A stretch of 37,793 nucleotides of DNA. Origin: Myxococcales bacterium (GTDB taxonomy: Bacteria > Myxococcota_A > UBA9042). The notes beneath the pieces were generated by a model that saw only the letters and a list, made by a program, of their open reading frames with translations, had not been told where the DNA came from and ran no database searches. Numbering within the stretch: the stretch's first letter is position 1; each line of letters begins with the position of its first letter. The DNA lies in NCBI GenBank assembly GCA_009692465.1, contig SHZD01000035.1, positions 1 to 37,793 of the forward strand. The letters are read 5' to 3'. Positions 1 to 8,951 of this stretch are shown here, in pieces. The position numbers and the translations under genes were made by a program.

Positions 1-186
1 ATCGGTTGTGAAATGTCTATCCGGTTATACACAATGAATCTATTACGATCCGACAGTCTCCTAGCCAGTCAACTATTCTCAACTGTCCGAGAACTGCCCC
101 GAGTGAATCCGTGCAGTTTCGGATAGTTGCCGCCGTCTAGCCAGACGGCCCTAGGAGCGAGTCGAAATACTCCGACACGCTTCTAG
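1..186 (+). repeat. Composite palindromic repeat R1 (modules A-B-C-D, A truncated by window start)
   Basis: This is the left-end copy of a composite also found at 16046, 27782, 34429 and, inverted, at 37646. Module A ends at CTAG 61-64. Module B (81-128) is bounded by AACTGTCC and an altered GGATAGTT. Module C is a small hairpin, GCCGTCT (132-138) with AGACGGC (143-149). Module D (151-186) is an imperfect palindrome that begins and ends with CTAG. The final CTAG (183-186) supplies the complementary TAG stop of the minus-strand TPR/peptidase gene. Compared with the other copies, B has a short internal deletion. Confidence 0.85.
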
Positions 187-3100
187 GGCGAAATTGCGGG
201 CTCGTCGCCGGTCTGAGCGCCAGCCTGACCCTGATTGGCGGCGCACTGACGATCGGCCTCGGCACGCTCGGCGGGATCGCCACCGTCAGACGCGGCCTTG
301 GCGGCTTCGCACCACGCTTGGGCGCGCTCAGTAGCGGTGCCGGCCCGCTCTGCGGCCAGCCGATACACGGGCAGCGCTGACTTGGAGTTGCCGCTGGCCC
401 AATTGGCACGAGCCTCTAACAACGCGGCCATGAAATCAGCCGGCGCGCGCTCCTCGACAAGCTCTGCGGCGTGGCGCAGGTGGGCGACGGCGTGGACATG
501 GGCGACCGCGTCCTTGGGCGAGCGCTGGACATTGGGCGCCACCGCCGCCCACGCCAACTGGCCGAACAGCCGAGGTGTTGCTTCGTCATACGGGTCACTA
601 TCGGCGAGTAACTTGGTAAAGTCACGCAGTTGAGCCTCACCAGCGGGCGCAAGCGCGCTGAGCCACGCGGCAGCTTTGACTGCAGCTGGCTGACCGCTTG
701 GCCGCAATACGGCAGCAGCCGCCGCTTGGGCACTGGCGCGGGCCAGCTCCAAAGTAGTGCGATCGAGCGGCGCAATCGCTTGGGCTGCCCGCAAGTGCTT
801 GACCGCCTCCGCAGCATTGCCAGCGCCTTGGGCGCCAAAAAACAACAGCGAGCGCTGCACTAGGCCGTCACCGCGGCCATTGGGCATGTCGACCAGCGTC
901 TTGGCGTGGGCCAGCGCCTCTTGCTTGTGGCCGGCGCGCACCGCCAAATCCATCAGCAAATAGCTCGCGTGTGGCCGCCAATCGACTTCACCCGGTGGTT
1001 CTTTAGCGATCTTGGCCAAAAGCACGCCCGCAGCGGCCCCACTGCCCGCCTGCAACGCGCGCAGGGCCGCATGTAGAGCTTGTGTCGTGGCCGACACCGG
1101 CCGTTTGTCGCTGCCTTCGGCGGCCGTTTCCGGCTCGTCTTTGAGGCGCTGTTGAGCCCATAACTGGCTAACATCAGTCCGAAAGTCTTTGGCATAGTGC
1201 GCTAGTTGTTGGCCAAGCCAGGTCGCAAACTGGGCATCCAGAAGCTCTGCTGGTTGGCCCAGCACTTCGGCAATCAGGACTTGGGTGGTCTTGCCGCCGC
1301 CGTGGGCCAGCGCCAGCTTGCGCACCTTGTCGCGGCCAAACCGTTCCGCCAAAAACTGGACTTCGCGCATCGACTGGTCGTAAGCATCCAAGATGTCCTG
1401 CATCGATCTCGCTTGTGAAAACGCGAGGTTGAACTTGGCCAGCTTGGCCAAACTGCCCGATTGCAGCCGGTCCCACGCCCGGCGATCGTTGGCCTGCCGC
1501 CAGCGCGGATTGGCCCACGCCGTTTCCATCATCGCCAGCCCCTCAGTCAGCCAGCGCGGCACCCGACCATCGCTGGCTTGAATGTGGTAGACGTGGCTTA
1601 GCTCATGAAACAGCACAAGTTTCCAGTTGAACGGCTCGGCGACCGGCGAGCGCGAAGTAATCAAATGACCAAAGCACACGGCGTGCGCGCCCATCTGTGG
1701 CAGGCCGACCGTTCGAACGGCAAACTGCTGTACTTGGGGAAAAATCTCGACTAACAGCGGCTTTTTCGGGGCAAAACCGTAGGCGGTCGTCAACTGGTCC
1801 ACGCTACTTTGCAGAAACGGCAACGCGCTGCGCTCCAACACCTTGCGCTCCTTCTTGTGCACCCGCAGATCGACGTTGGGCCCGCTGAGCAGGTGCATGC
1901 TTTTGAGCACATCGTCATACAGAATCGTGAGTTGATTGGCGGTGCGCACATCGTAGGGATCGCCGCCAAAGGCCAGCTCGAGCGCTTTTTTGGCCTTGGC
2001 GTCGTCCGCCACCCGCGCCCAAGCCACTCCCAACGCCGCGTGCGCTTGCCACAGGTCGCCATCGCGCTTGAGCGCCTCTTGCAACAATTCGCGCACCTCG
2101 CGGTAACGATGGGCCATTTCCAAGTAGACCGCCGTTTGCAGGTACAAGTTGCCGTCGTTGGGATTGAGCCGGGTGGCGGCTTGCACCGCTTGGGTCCACA
2201 ATGCTGGATCTTCAGCGATTTTGGCAATGGCGCCCTGCACATACACCAGATCAGGAAAGTCGGCGCGCTGTGCCGTGCCAATCCCCAACTGCGCCTTGGC
2301 TTGCTCGACATCTTCGTCGTGTAACGCGATTTCGGCGCGCAGTGCTCGCGCGGGCAGCCACGCCGGATGGTCGCGCAGCACGGCATCGAGGCGCTCACGC
2401 GCCTTGGCCAAATCGCCGTCGCTCGCCACATCGATGCGCGCCATCGCCGTGCGGGCCAGCGGGTGATGTGGGTTGATTTGCAAGACCTTGCGCATGGCGC
2501 TGTCGGCGTCACGGTAGTTGTATTTTTGCAAATACAGCTGTCCAAGCTCGAGCTGAATCGCCAGTTGGTCGGCGGGCTCCTCCGCACCGTCCTCGGCCTT
2601 GGCCAACACCGCCAACGCATCCTTGAAGTAGCCATTTAGCGCTAACGACCGCGCCACCGCCACCAAGTCCGGCGTCGCGGTGACCGAGCCTTCTTGATAA
2701 AGATCAGCCAACGGATCCAATAGTTTACGCGCCTCAATCGCCTTGCCTGTCTCGTACAACGCCTGCCCTAGTTGCAAGCGCAGCGGCAGATGCTTGGGCA
2801 AGAATTGACCCAGTTTCATCAGTAGTTTTAGGCGAGTAGGGGCATCGGCGCTCAAGCGCTCCACTTCGACCAGCGCTAGGGCGGCGCGCGGATCGGCAGT
2901 CTTGGTCCCCACGTGCGGCGCCAATACCGCCCGGGCAGCGCCGAATTTGCCTTCGGTTGTCCACCACTGCGCCAGCTCGACGGCTTCAGCGACCGACCAC
3001 GGCAAAGTCTCCAATTTGGCTGCAAGTTCAGGGTTTTTGGGATGGCGCGCGCGAGCCGTTTCGACCGCTAACTGCATCGCCCCTTGGCGGTTGCCGTGCA

Positions 3101-3266
3101 AGGAGTGCGCGGCCAGCTCGCGCTCGGTAGCAGACTGCTGAGCGTGGGCCAAAAATGGGGCGCCGATCCCAACGCCAGCGGTCAAGCCGAGCACGGTCAA
3201 AAGTGCCAAGTTGCTCAAAGTTTGACGGCAACGGTGCGGGACGGAACGCGCTGGCATGGTGCTCAT
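183..3266 (-). CDS. Secreted TPR protein with HExxH metallopeptidase (peptidase MA-like) domain
   Basis: The protein has 1027 residues. The N-terminus is a signal peptide: Arg-rich start, hydrophobic stretch, and an AHA-Q type cleavage site near residue 43. Residues about 50-480 are a string of TPR-like helical pairs. A gluzincin-type metalloprotease core follows: the zinc motif HELSH lies near residues 553-557 and a downstream WLTEG motif near 575 can supply the third ligand, as in peptidase MA-family proteins. Further TPR-like helices fill the C-terminal third. It is probably periplasmic or surface-located; the substrate is unknown. It lies 61 bp downstream of the NTF2-like lipoprotein gene on the same strand, so the two may be co-transcribed. 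No clear ribosome binding site precedes the chosen ATG; a second ATG three codons in is possible. The TAG stop lies inside the border of repeat R1. Confidence 0.8.
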   Translation of the reverse strand: MSTMPARSVPHRCRQTLSNLALLTVLGLTAGVGIGAPFLAHAQQSATERELAAHSLHGNRQGAMQLAVETARARHPKNPELAAKLETLPWSVAEAVELAQWWTTEGKFGAARAVLAPHVGTKTADPRAALALVEVERLSADAPTRLKLLMKLGQFLPKHLPLRLQLGQALYETGKAIEARKLLDPLADLYQEGSVTATPDLVAVARSLALNGYFKDALAVLAKAEDGAEEPADQLAIQLELGQLYLQKYNYRDADSAMRKVLQINPHHPLARTAMARIDVASDGDLAKARERLDAVLRDHPAWLPARALRAEIALHDEDVEQAKAQLGIGTAQRADFPDLVYVQGAIAKIAEDPALWTQAVQAATRLNPNDGNLYLQTAVYLEMAHRYREVRELLQEALKRDGDLWQAHAALGVAWARVADDAKAKKALELAFGGDPYDVRTANQLTILYDDVLKSMHLLSGPNVDLRVHKKERKVLERSALPFLQSSVDQLTTAYGFAPKKPLLVEIFPQVQQFAVRTVGLPQMGAHAVCFGHLITSRSPVAEPFNWKLVLFHELSHVYHIQASDGRVPRWLTEGLAMMETAWANPRWRQANDRRAWDRLQSGSLAKLAKFNLAFSQARSMQDILDAYDQSMREVQFLAERFGRDKVRKLALAHGGGKTTQVLIAEVLGQPAELLDAQFATWLGQQLAHYAKDFRTDVSQLWAQQRLKDEPETAAEGSDKRPVSATTQALHAALRALQAGSGAAAGVLLAKIAKEPPGEVDWRPHASYLLMDLAVRAGHKQEALAHAKTLVDMPNGRGDGLVQRSLLFFGAQGAGNAAEAVKHLRAAQAIAPLDRTTLELARASAQAAAAAVLRPSGQPAAVKAAAWLSALAPAGEAQLRDFTKLLADSDPYDEATPRLFGQLAWAAVAPNVQRSPKDAVAHVHAVAHLRHAAELVEERAPADFMAALLEARANWASGNSKSALPVYRLAAERAGTATERAQAWCEAAKAASDGGDPAERAEADRQCAANQGQAGAQTGDEPAISP

Positions 3267-3327
3267 CAGCCGGACAGGAGCCGGGGTGCAGGTGCGACGT
3301 TTGGCCAGCCAAGCCGATTCGCAGTAG

Positions 3328-3840
3328 CTACAACCCGCCGATGATCATCCACTTGCCGCCTTCGCGGCTAAAGCGCATGCGGGCGGTGTCGTCGGTTTTG
3401 ACATAGGCGTCGGTGGCGCCTTCGGAAATCAGCGAACGGCCAGAAAAAAAGTACTCGACCCACGCACTATCGCCAGCCAATTCCATGTCGCGCAACTGCA
3501 AGGCAAGATGTACACGCTTGACATTCTTGAGCAACATCTCCAATCGCGGCATCAGCTTGTCGTAGCCATAGTCGTCAGTCGGATCGTCGGTGGTGCCGCC
3601 GTTTTCAAAATAGCGTTTGGAGACCATGGCCCGAATCCCGTCGGCATCTTGCGACTCAACGGCGGCGTGATAGGCCTTGACCACCTCAAAAATCTTCATG
3701 TTTTCGTCGGTCGCTGGAATTTTTTTGGCAATGTCCAAGTAGCCTGGGCCGCAAGCGCCCAAGACCACGGCGACGGCGAGCGCAACAGCCCGTGCGACGA
3801 GAGTTCGAGGTGCCGATCGCAGAACTCTTTGCAAAATCAT
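3328..3840 (-). CDS. Small lipoprotein with NTF2/SnoaL-like fold
   Basis: I chose the start at 3840 because it gives a clean lipoprotein signal: basic residues, a hydrophobic stretch, then LGAC with Cys near residue 31. The reading frame continues upstream to 4017, but that part has no signal-like features. The mature part (about 140 residues) has the layout of NTF2-like domains: an opening helix with AYHAAVESQDADGIRAM, a middle segment where aromatic and hydrophobic residues alternate, and a final strand with GGKWMIIGGL. Such domains often act as small ligand-binding or scaffold modules, and no catalytic function can be assigned. It is the likely first gene of a pair with the TPR/metallopeptidase gene. 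The gene upstream (crtI remnant) is divergent, about 160 bp away. Confidence 0.65.
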   Translation of the reverse strand: MILQRVLRSAPRTLVARAVALAVAVVLGACGPGYLDIAKKIPATDENMKIFEVVKAYHAAVESQDADGIRAMVSKRYFENGGTTDDPTDDYGYDKLMPRLEMLLKNVKRVHLALQLRDMELAGDSAWVEYFFSGRSLISEGATDAYVKTDDTARMRFSREGGKWMIIGGL

Positions 3841-4001
3841 ACTGTTATCGTCTCTGGCCCGCGCTTGCCGGCCGCGCGCCATAGGGTAAGCCCGCGGGCT
3901 GCTTGCGTCAAACCTTTGTCTCACCGCGGGTATTCCCCACCCAGGGCGGACGGCGGCGCCACCGACTTGGCAAACACGCGCACGTCTGCCAGTTTTGGCC
4001 C

Positions 4002-5508
4002 ATGCCCACCCCTGCACCGCAACTAATCGTGATTGGCGCTGGCCTAGGCGGCTTGGCGGCGGCCATTCGCCTGCTGTGTCGCGGTTACGCTGTCACAGTG
4101 TTGGAAGCGACCGACCGGATCGGCGGCCGCGCCTCGGTATTTGAGCGCGATGGTTTTGTGTTCGACGCCGGACCTACGGTGGTGACCGCGCCCTATCTGT
4201 TTGATGAGTTGTTTGCCGTTGCTGGACGACGATTTGCTGATCACGTCCAGATGCGCCGGGTCGATCCCTTTTATCGGGTGGATTTCGACGACGGTTCACG
4301 CTTTGACTACGTGGGTGACGAGGACCGCATCGTGCGGCAGATTGCGGACTTTAGCCCGCGCGACGTGGCCGGGTATCACAAGCTGGTCGCCCACAGCAAA
4401 GAGATTTTTGCGATTGGTTATGAGCAGTTGGCTCACGTGCCGTTTGATCGGCTGACCGACATGCTGCGGGTGGTGCCGGCCATGCTGCGGCTGCACAATC
4501 ACAAGAGCGTGTACGCCTTGGTTTCCGAGTACATCCGCGACGAGCGACTGCGGCAGGTGTTCACGTTTCAGCCGCTGTTGGTCGGCGGCAATCCGTTTCG
4601 CACCTCGTCGATTTACTTGCTGATTCACTGGTTGGAGCGCAAATGGGGGGGTGCACTGGCCGCTGGGAGGCACCGGCAGCATCGTGCGGGCGATGGCCCA
4701 GTTGGTCGCCGATCTGGGCGGGCAGGTGGTGTGCAACGCCAATGTCGCCGAGATCGAAGTGCACCAAGGTCAAGGCGCCGCTGTGCGCACCGCGGACGGG
4801 CAGCGTCGTGCGTGCACCGCGGTAGTGGCCAACGCGGATCCGTCGCGGGTGTACCGCCAGTTGGTTGCGCCGCAACACCGCCACAAGTGGACCAACCGCA
4901 AGATCGGTGGCGTCGTGCAGTCGATGTCGCTTTTTGTCGCTTATTTTGGCACCAGCAAGCGCTATCCGGCGGTCAAACACCACACAATTGTGCTTGGGCC
5001 GCGCTACCGTGAGTTGTTGAGCGACATTTTCGTCCGGCATCGGCTCGCCGATGACTTTTCACTGTACTTGCACCGGCCGACCGCGTCCGATGCGTCGATG
5101 GCGCCACCGGGGTGCGAGGCGTTCTATGTCCTTGCGCCAATTCCAAATGATCTCAGCAATGTGGGCTGGCACGCCCACCACGCCAGCTTCAAGGACGCCA
5201 TCTATCGCCGGCTGGAACAGACCGTGTTGCCGGGGCTGCGCGAGCACATTGTCACCGATTTTGCTTTTGATAGTCGATACTTTGCCGGTCGTCTGTAGTC
5301 CGAACAGGGGGCTGCTTTTGGCCCGGAGCCGCTGTTGCGGCAATCGGCATGGTTTCGCTATCACAACCGCAGTGAAGACATCGGGTTTGACGCCCGGCGG
5401 CGGCGGGCCCACGTTTCGACACCGCAAAAAGTAGCCGAAACTACCCGAACATTGGTGCAATTGCTGGAAAATTGGCCACGGTTGGGGCCAAGCCAAGAGC
5501 CGCGCTAG
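4002..5508 (+). pseudogene. crtI: Broken carotenoid/phytoene desaturase (CrtI family)
   Basis: The first 216 codons encode a good CrtI N-terminus: the FAD dinucleotide-binding motif VIGAGLGGLAAA, then IGGRAS and DAGPTVVT. At 4645-4651 a run of seven G breaks the frame; six would restore RKWGVHWPLGGTGS. The second frame runs through NADPSRVY and the later FAD-dependent oxidoreductase region to an in-frame TAG at 5296-5298. Beyond it the same frame still reads a CrtI-like C-terminus ([25 protein letters not shown]). The family's final GAGTHPGGG-type motif survives only as TPGGGG in another frame near 5390. At least three lesions therefore separate this from an intact gene. A sequencing slip could explain the G run but not the stop codon and damaged tail. 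No crtB or other carotenoid gene is nearby in the window. Confidence 0.85.
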
Positions 5509-5526
5509 CCAACTGGCCGGCAGGGC

Positions 5527-6750
5527 TTACAAAATCGCTGGTGAGGGCAGCAACTGCACCATCGCCGCTGGGGCCAATTCACCGACCAGCGTCAACACCC
5601 GATCATGGGCCACTGCGTGCAGCAAATGCACGCCGCTATGCCGATCCAAGAGCACGCCACTGGGTCCGCGCACTTCAGGCTGTTGCGGTTCGACATCGGC
5701 ATTGCCCAGATCCCCGCGCGGCCGACTGACCACCGTCAGGGCGGCCCCAAACGCAAGATACTGGTAGATCACCACTGGCTGGCCACCCAGAACGTGAATC
5801 CGCGCGCCCACCAGTTGCACCCCATTGCCCTGAGCAAGTGGCAAGGCCCCAACTCCTTGGACCCGCGATTCCAGATAGCGCTGAATGCGCAGCGGCGAAC
5901 CAGTGACTTCCGGTTTCACATTCGCCATATGCACTTGCACCATCTGGCGCAAACTGTCAGCGCTACGCACCGCCCCAAACGGGCTGCGTTCGACCAGCGC
6001 CCCGGCCGGCAACCGACCGCTCAGCACTTCGCCCAGTTGCTCATCCGGCAACCGATCGGGATGGCCGGCGCCAAATCCTGCACCCAGATCCACGCGCGCC
6101 GCCACTTGCTGCACCAACGGATCCGAACTGCCTCTAGCGCGCTCAGTGGGCCCAAGGCCGGGCAGTGGGGGCATTTGCGGCCGATCGGGGTGCGCCAACG
6201 CCGCCACCGCCACGATGGGCAACCGCGGCATGGCATGGGCGATCGGTTGCGGCACCGGCGCTGGGTGACCACCCATCACTGCGGCCGCTGGTTGCATCCG
6301 CGCAGCAGCAAAACCGGCAAGGGGCCCAGCGGCACCACCGACAAGAGGCGCGGTGGCAGCGAGGACCTGTGGCCCGCCACTTCGATGGGCAGCCAAGCTG
6401 GAATTGCCGCCGCTGTCGCCAGTCACTCCGTGAACGACCACCACCGCGATCGCCACTACCGCCACCGACGCCGCTACAGCGCTGATCGCCCGATTGCGGT
6501 GCTGACGCTCCATGCGATCCAAGCTGGAGCACACTTTGCCACGCAAAGCGTTGGTATGCGCCGCCCGCAGGCCGCACGGCGCCGGTCGCAAATGGCGCGC
6601 CACCACTTCGCGCATCATCGCTTCGCGGTCCACCATCTGGCGGCAGTCGGTGCACCGCCGCAGGTGTTCTTCAAATTCCCCGCGTTCGTGGCTAGCAAAC
6701 TCGCCGTCTAGGTAGGTGAACGAGAACTTTTGGATTTCCTGACAGTTCAT
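5527..6750 (-). CDS. Membrane anti-sigma factor with zinc-binding N-terminus
   Basis: The protein has 407 residues from the ATG at 6750, which is preceded by GGTGA at a good distance; an in-frame GTG lies four codons upstream at 6762. Residues 1-60 form an anti-sigma (zf-HC2/ZAS-type) domain with the motif H29-x3-C33-x2-C36. A single hydrophobic segment at about 88-108 should cross the inner membrane. A long Pro/Ala-rich stretch follows, then a C-terminal domain at roughly 255-370 whose pattern (VQLVGARIHVLGGQPVVIYQ) resembles the sensor part of RsiW-like anti-sigma factors. It lies 94 bp downstream of the ECF sigma factor on the same strand and is almost certainly that factor's regulator. 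The signal sensed is unknown. Confidence 0.85.
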   Translation of the reverse strand: MNCQEIQKFSFTYLDGEFASHERGEFEEHLRRCTDCRQMVDREAMMREVVARHLRPAPCGLRAAHTNALRGKVCSSLDRMERQHRNRAISAVAASVAVVAIAVVVVHGVTGDSGGNSSLAAHRSGGPQVLAATAPLVGGAAGPLAGFAAARMQPAAAVMGGHPAPVPQPIAHAMPRLPIVAVAALAHPDRPQMPPLPGLGPTERARGSSDPLVQQVAARVDLGAGFGAGHPDRLPDEQLGEVLSGRLPAGALVERSPFGAVRSADSLRQMVQVHMANVKPEVTGSPLRIQRYLESRVQGVGALPLAQGNGVQLVGARIHVLGGQPVVIYQYLAFGAALTVVSRPRGDLGNADVEPQQPEVRGPSGVLLDRHSGVHLLHAVAHDRVLTLVGELAPAAMVQLLPSPAIL

Positions 6751-6844
6751 ATTAAATTTCACCGACTTATAGAATAAGAAACCCGACTAAATGGACACAG
6801 TCCGACCCCAACAAGGCGCTGTGGTCCTTTCACCCAGCGTGCAG

Positions 6845-7498
6845 CTACGTGTTCGCCACCCGTTTGGCCCGCAAGCGAAAAGCATCCATATCAATCACGC
6901 CGGCGTCGTCTAGGACAGGCTTGACCACAATGCCCTCGCGCATGGCGTGATCGAGCAACTGCTTTTGCATCGCCTTGCGCGCTCGGTACAACCGACTCAT
7001 CACGGTACCTACAGGGCAATCAAGCACTTCGGCGATTTCCTTGTAAGAAAAATCTTGCAGATCGGCGAGCAGCAGCACCGATCGAAATTCGGGCGGCAAG
7101 TTGTCGATCGCGTCTTGCACGTGCTTGGAAACGACGCCGTCGAGCAACTGGGTGTCTAGCGGCCGGTACATGCCGTTTTGGTCGGAGGCCTCCGCCGCCT
7201 GCATCTGCAGATCGGGCGTGGCGTCAATATCGATCGGATTGTGGCGGCGCCGAGTGCGGCGCAGGTTAAAATAGGTATTGGTCAGAATCCGAAACAGCCA
7301 AGCCCGACAATTGGTGCCCTGTTGGTAGGAGCTGAAGTTCTGCAGGGCCTTAATGTAGGTTTCCTGTACTAAATCATCGGCATCGGCACTATCGCGGCAC
7401 AAGTGCAGCGCGTAGGAGTGCAGCGACTCCAAGTGCGGCAACGCTTCGCGCTCAAAGGCGTTGCGCTGGCGCTGTAGTGGCTTGAAAATATTCAACAT
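6845..7498 (-). CDS. ECF-family RNA polymerase sigma factor
   Basis: The protein has 217 residues. The start at 7498 is favoured by AGAGGAAA just upstream; the open frame extends 12 codons further without support. Region sigma-2 (about 20-85) contains DADDLVQETYIKALQNF and the promoter-melting stretch RAWLFRILTNTYFN. Region sigma-4 (about 128-180) contains LPPEFRSVLLLADLQ, followed by a helix-turn-helix with YKEIAEVLDCPVGTVMSRL. This is the standard two-domain ECF layout, with a C-terminal extension of about 35 residues. The next gene on the strand is its zinc-finger anti-sigma factor. Autoregulation is usual for such pairs. A direct repeat containing GCAATTG sits 30-60 bp upstream of the start and may be part of the promoter region. 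Confidence 0.95.
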   Translation of the reverse strand: MLNIFKPLQRQRNAFEREALPHLESLHSYALHLCRDSADADDLVQETYIKALQNFSSYQQGTNCRAWLFRILTNTYFNLRRTRRRHNPIDIDATPDLQMQAAEASDQNGMYRPLDTQLLDGVVSKHVQDAIDNLPPEFRSVLLLADLQDFSYKEIAEVLDCPVGTVMSRLYRARKAMQKQLLDHAMREGIVVKPVLDDAGVIDMDAFRLRAKRVANT

Positions 7499-7648
7499 CC
7501 AATTTCCTCTCGCGGTGGCTATTTTCTTTGGCAATTGTTAATTTCTTTCGCAATTGCTGCAGAGACAGCGGGCCGACAAGGCAGCCACTTGTGCAGACCG
7601 CATCCGAGTCCGGCGGCAGTGGGGGTTCAACTCATGGTCGGCGCCAAC

Positions 7649-7690
7649 TATTCCCCGAGCGCAGCCGGATATTCCCCAAGCGCAGCCGGA
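7649..7690. repeat. 21-bp tandem duplication (2 copies)
   Basis: The unit TATTCCCC(g/a)AGCGCAGC continues CGGA and is repeated once with a single G/A difference (7649-7669 and 7670-7690). It lies in non-coding DNA. Confidence 0.9.
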
Positions 7691-7951
7691 GACGGTCGTC
7701 GGCCCTCGCCACGTTAGCAATCGGCGCGCGGCGCGCAAGTTGGGCGCTCGCCGGCAGTGATCGTCAACGAGGCCGAATTGAAGGGGCGCGGCGACGGCCA
7801 ATGCAGCGCACAACCTGCATTTTTCTGGCGCGACAAAATCGTTCGGCTCAGTGGTTAGATCGTTGTTTTAGTACGCTTTAATCGTCGACTCAACCGCCAC
7901 CGAGACCGGGATCACCCGCTGAACTGGGCCGAATTTTTGGCCTCGGCCCCC

Positions 7952-7979
7952 TTGACGGTTGGCCGCGCCTGCGTATCCT
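7952..7979 (+). promoter_or_regulatory. Probable sigma-70-type promoter of tRNA-His
   Basis: TTGACG (7952-7957) and TATCCT (7974-7979) are separated by 16 bp. The predicted start point falls about 7 bp before the mature tRNA-His 5' end at 7994, a typical distance for a stable-RNA promoter. Confidence 0.6.
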
Positions 7980-7993
7980 TCCGCTCCGCCAGC

Positions 7994-8067
7994 GGTGGAT
8001 GTAGCTCAGCTGGTAGAGCGCGGGATTGTGGATCCCGATGTCGAGGGTTCAAGCCCCTTCATCCACC
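7994..8067 (+). tRNA. tRNA-His (GUG)
   Basis: The cloverleaf is complete. The acceptor stem is GTGGATG (7995-8001) with CATCCAC (8060-8066). The extra G at -1 (7994) faces C73 (8067), the hallmark of tRNA-His. The anticodon loop TTGTGGA places GTG at 8028-8030, and the T arm contains GGTTCAAGC. CCA is not encoded (CCC follows). Confidence 0.95.
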
Positions 8068-8219
8068 CCCCGCCTGCCCGAGGTTGAAACGTGCGCCGTT
8101 TCTGGGCAAAACTTTTCGCATCGGGATCGAAACCGAGCGCGAGGGTTAAATCTAAGTTGTTCTGGCCATTCCTGCGCGACCGTCGCCAGTGGGCTGCTTC
8201 GTCACTGTAATTATAGAAT

Positions 8220-8277
8220 TATAATTAGGTGCCGGAAGATTATAATTAGGTGCCGGAGATTATAATTAGGTGCCGGA
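8220..8277 (+). repeat. Three tandem copies of a 20-21-bp unit carrying TATAAT
   Basis: TATAATTAGGTGCCGGA occurs at about 8220, 8241 and 8261, in an AT-rich island between tRNA-His and tRNA-Arg. Each copy carries a perfect TATAAT hexamer, a consensus -10 box. A copy could act as a promoter for tRNA-Arg about 80 bp downstream, but no matching -35 elements are evident. Confidence 0.85.
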
Positions 8278-8344
8278 TCCAAACTCGCTAGACCGCGCGA
8301 GGTCTTTGGATCCGTCGGCTTGCAGCACAGGCCTAGAGCACCGA

Positions 8345-8418
8345 GCGCCCGTAGCTCAGCTGGATAGAGCATCGGACTTCGAATCCGCAGGTCGCAGGTT
8401 CGAATCCTGCCGGGCGCG
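8345..8418 (+). tRNA. tRNA-Arg (UCG)
   Basis: The acceptor stem is GCGCCCG (8345-8351) with CGGGCGC (8411-8417), and G8418 is the discriminator. The anticodon loop CTTCGAA places TCG at 8379-8381. The first pair of the anticodon stem (27-43) is a T-C mismatch. The T arm GCAGGTTCGAATCCTGC is canonical. CCA is not encoded. The 12 bases immediately before the gene (8333-8344) match the terminal repeat of the CTAG-bounded elements. Confidence 0.93.
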
Positions 8419-8424
8419 CGACAG

Positions 8425-8456
8425 TATGAATTGGCGCGGCGGTATGAATTGGCGCG
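8425..8456. repeat. Short direct repeat downstream of tRNA-Arg
   Basis: TATGAATTGGCGCG occurs at 8425-8438 and again at 8443-8456, a period of 18 bp. It is non-coding. Confidence 0.8.
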
Positions 8457-8579
8457 CGATCGGCTCAGCCTGCATCGAGCTGTAAGTTGTGAGCTGTGAG
8501 CGATGACTTGGCGGTCGTCGTGACCAAAATGGCGATCGACGTGGCCCAATTCCAGTTGCGTGATCGATTTTTCGTACCC

Positions 8580-8652
8580 GCCCCTTTAGCTCAGCTGGTA
8601 GAGCAGCGGACTCTTAATCCGTAGGTCGAGTGTTCGAATCACTCAGGGGGCA
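8580..8652 (+). tRNA. tRNA-Lys (CUU)
   Basis: The acceptor stem is GCCCCTT (8580-8586) with AGGGGGC (8645-8651), including one T-G wobble; A8652 is the discriminator. The anticodon loop CTCTTAA places CTT at 8613-8615. The T arm is GAGTGTTCGAATCACTC. CCA is not encoded. Confidence 0.95.
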
Positions 8653-8837
8653 CCCAAGCGCCGGCAGGTGCGAAAGTCGCTGAGTTTGCGGTGGTTGCCG
8701 CAAATCGGTCGTCGTCGCACTGGCCGGCGTCGGTATTTTTGGCGCTGGACAAGCGCGCACCATGGCGATCAGTAGGTGTACCGGGGCGGCCGCCGCCCGA
8801 TCAGTGCGCAGTCGACGACTTTGCAGTCGCAGCAGCA

Positions 8838-8951
8838 GCGAGAGTGGCGAAATTGCCAGCAGCGAGAGTGGCGAAATTGCCAGCAGCGAGAGTGGCGAAA
8901 TTGCCAGCAGCGAGAGTGGCGAAATTGCCAGCAGCGAGAGTGGCGAAATTG
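8838..8951 (+). repeat. 24-bp tandem array made of tRNA-Leu 5'-end copies
   Basis: GCGAGAGTGGCGAAATTG begins at 8838, 8862, 8886, 8910 and 8934, exactly 24 bp apart. The fifth copy is the true 5' end of tRNA-Leu. The other four repeat the 5' acceptor strand and D-arm start, plus a 6-bp linker (CCAGCA). The copies show no substitutions in the shared 18 bases, so the expansion is recent or kept uniform. Confidence 0.95.

Larger units (their letters stand above)
7499..7993. other. 495-bp intergenic region between the sigma-factor gene and tRNA-His
   Basis: I see no convincing gene here. It holds two copies of TTTCTTTnGCAATTG (about 7523-7557), just upstream of the sigma-factor start, which could be an operator or promoter repeat. 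It also holds a 21-bp perfect-but-one tandem duplication at 7649-7690. The right end carries the tRNA-His promoter. Confidence 0.5.

Noticed and set aside
8838-8951. CRISPR-like array
   Set aside because: The units are contiguous 24-bp copies of a tRNA end, with no unique spacers and no cas genes.
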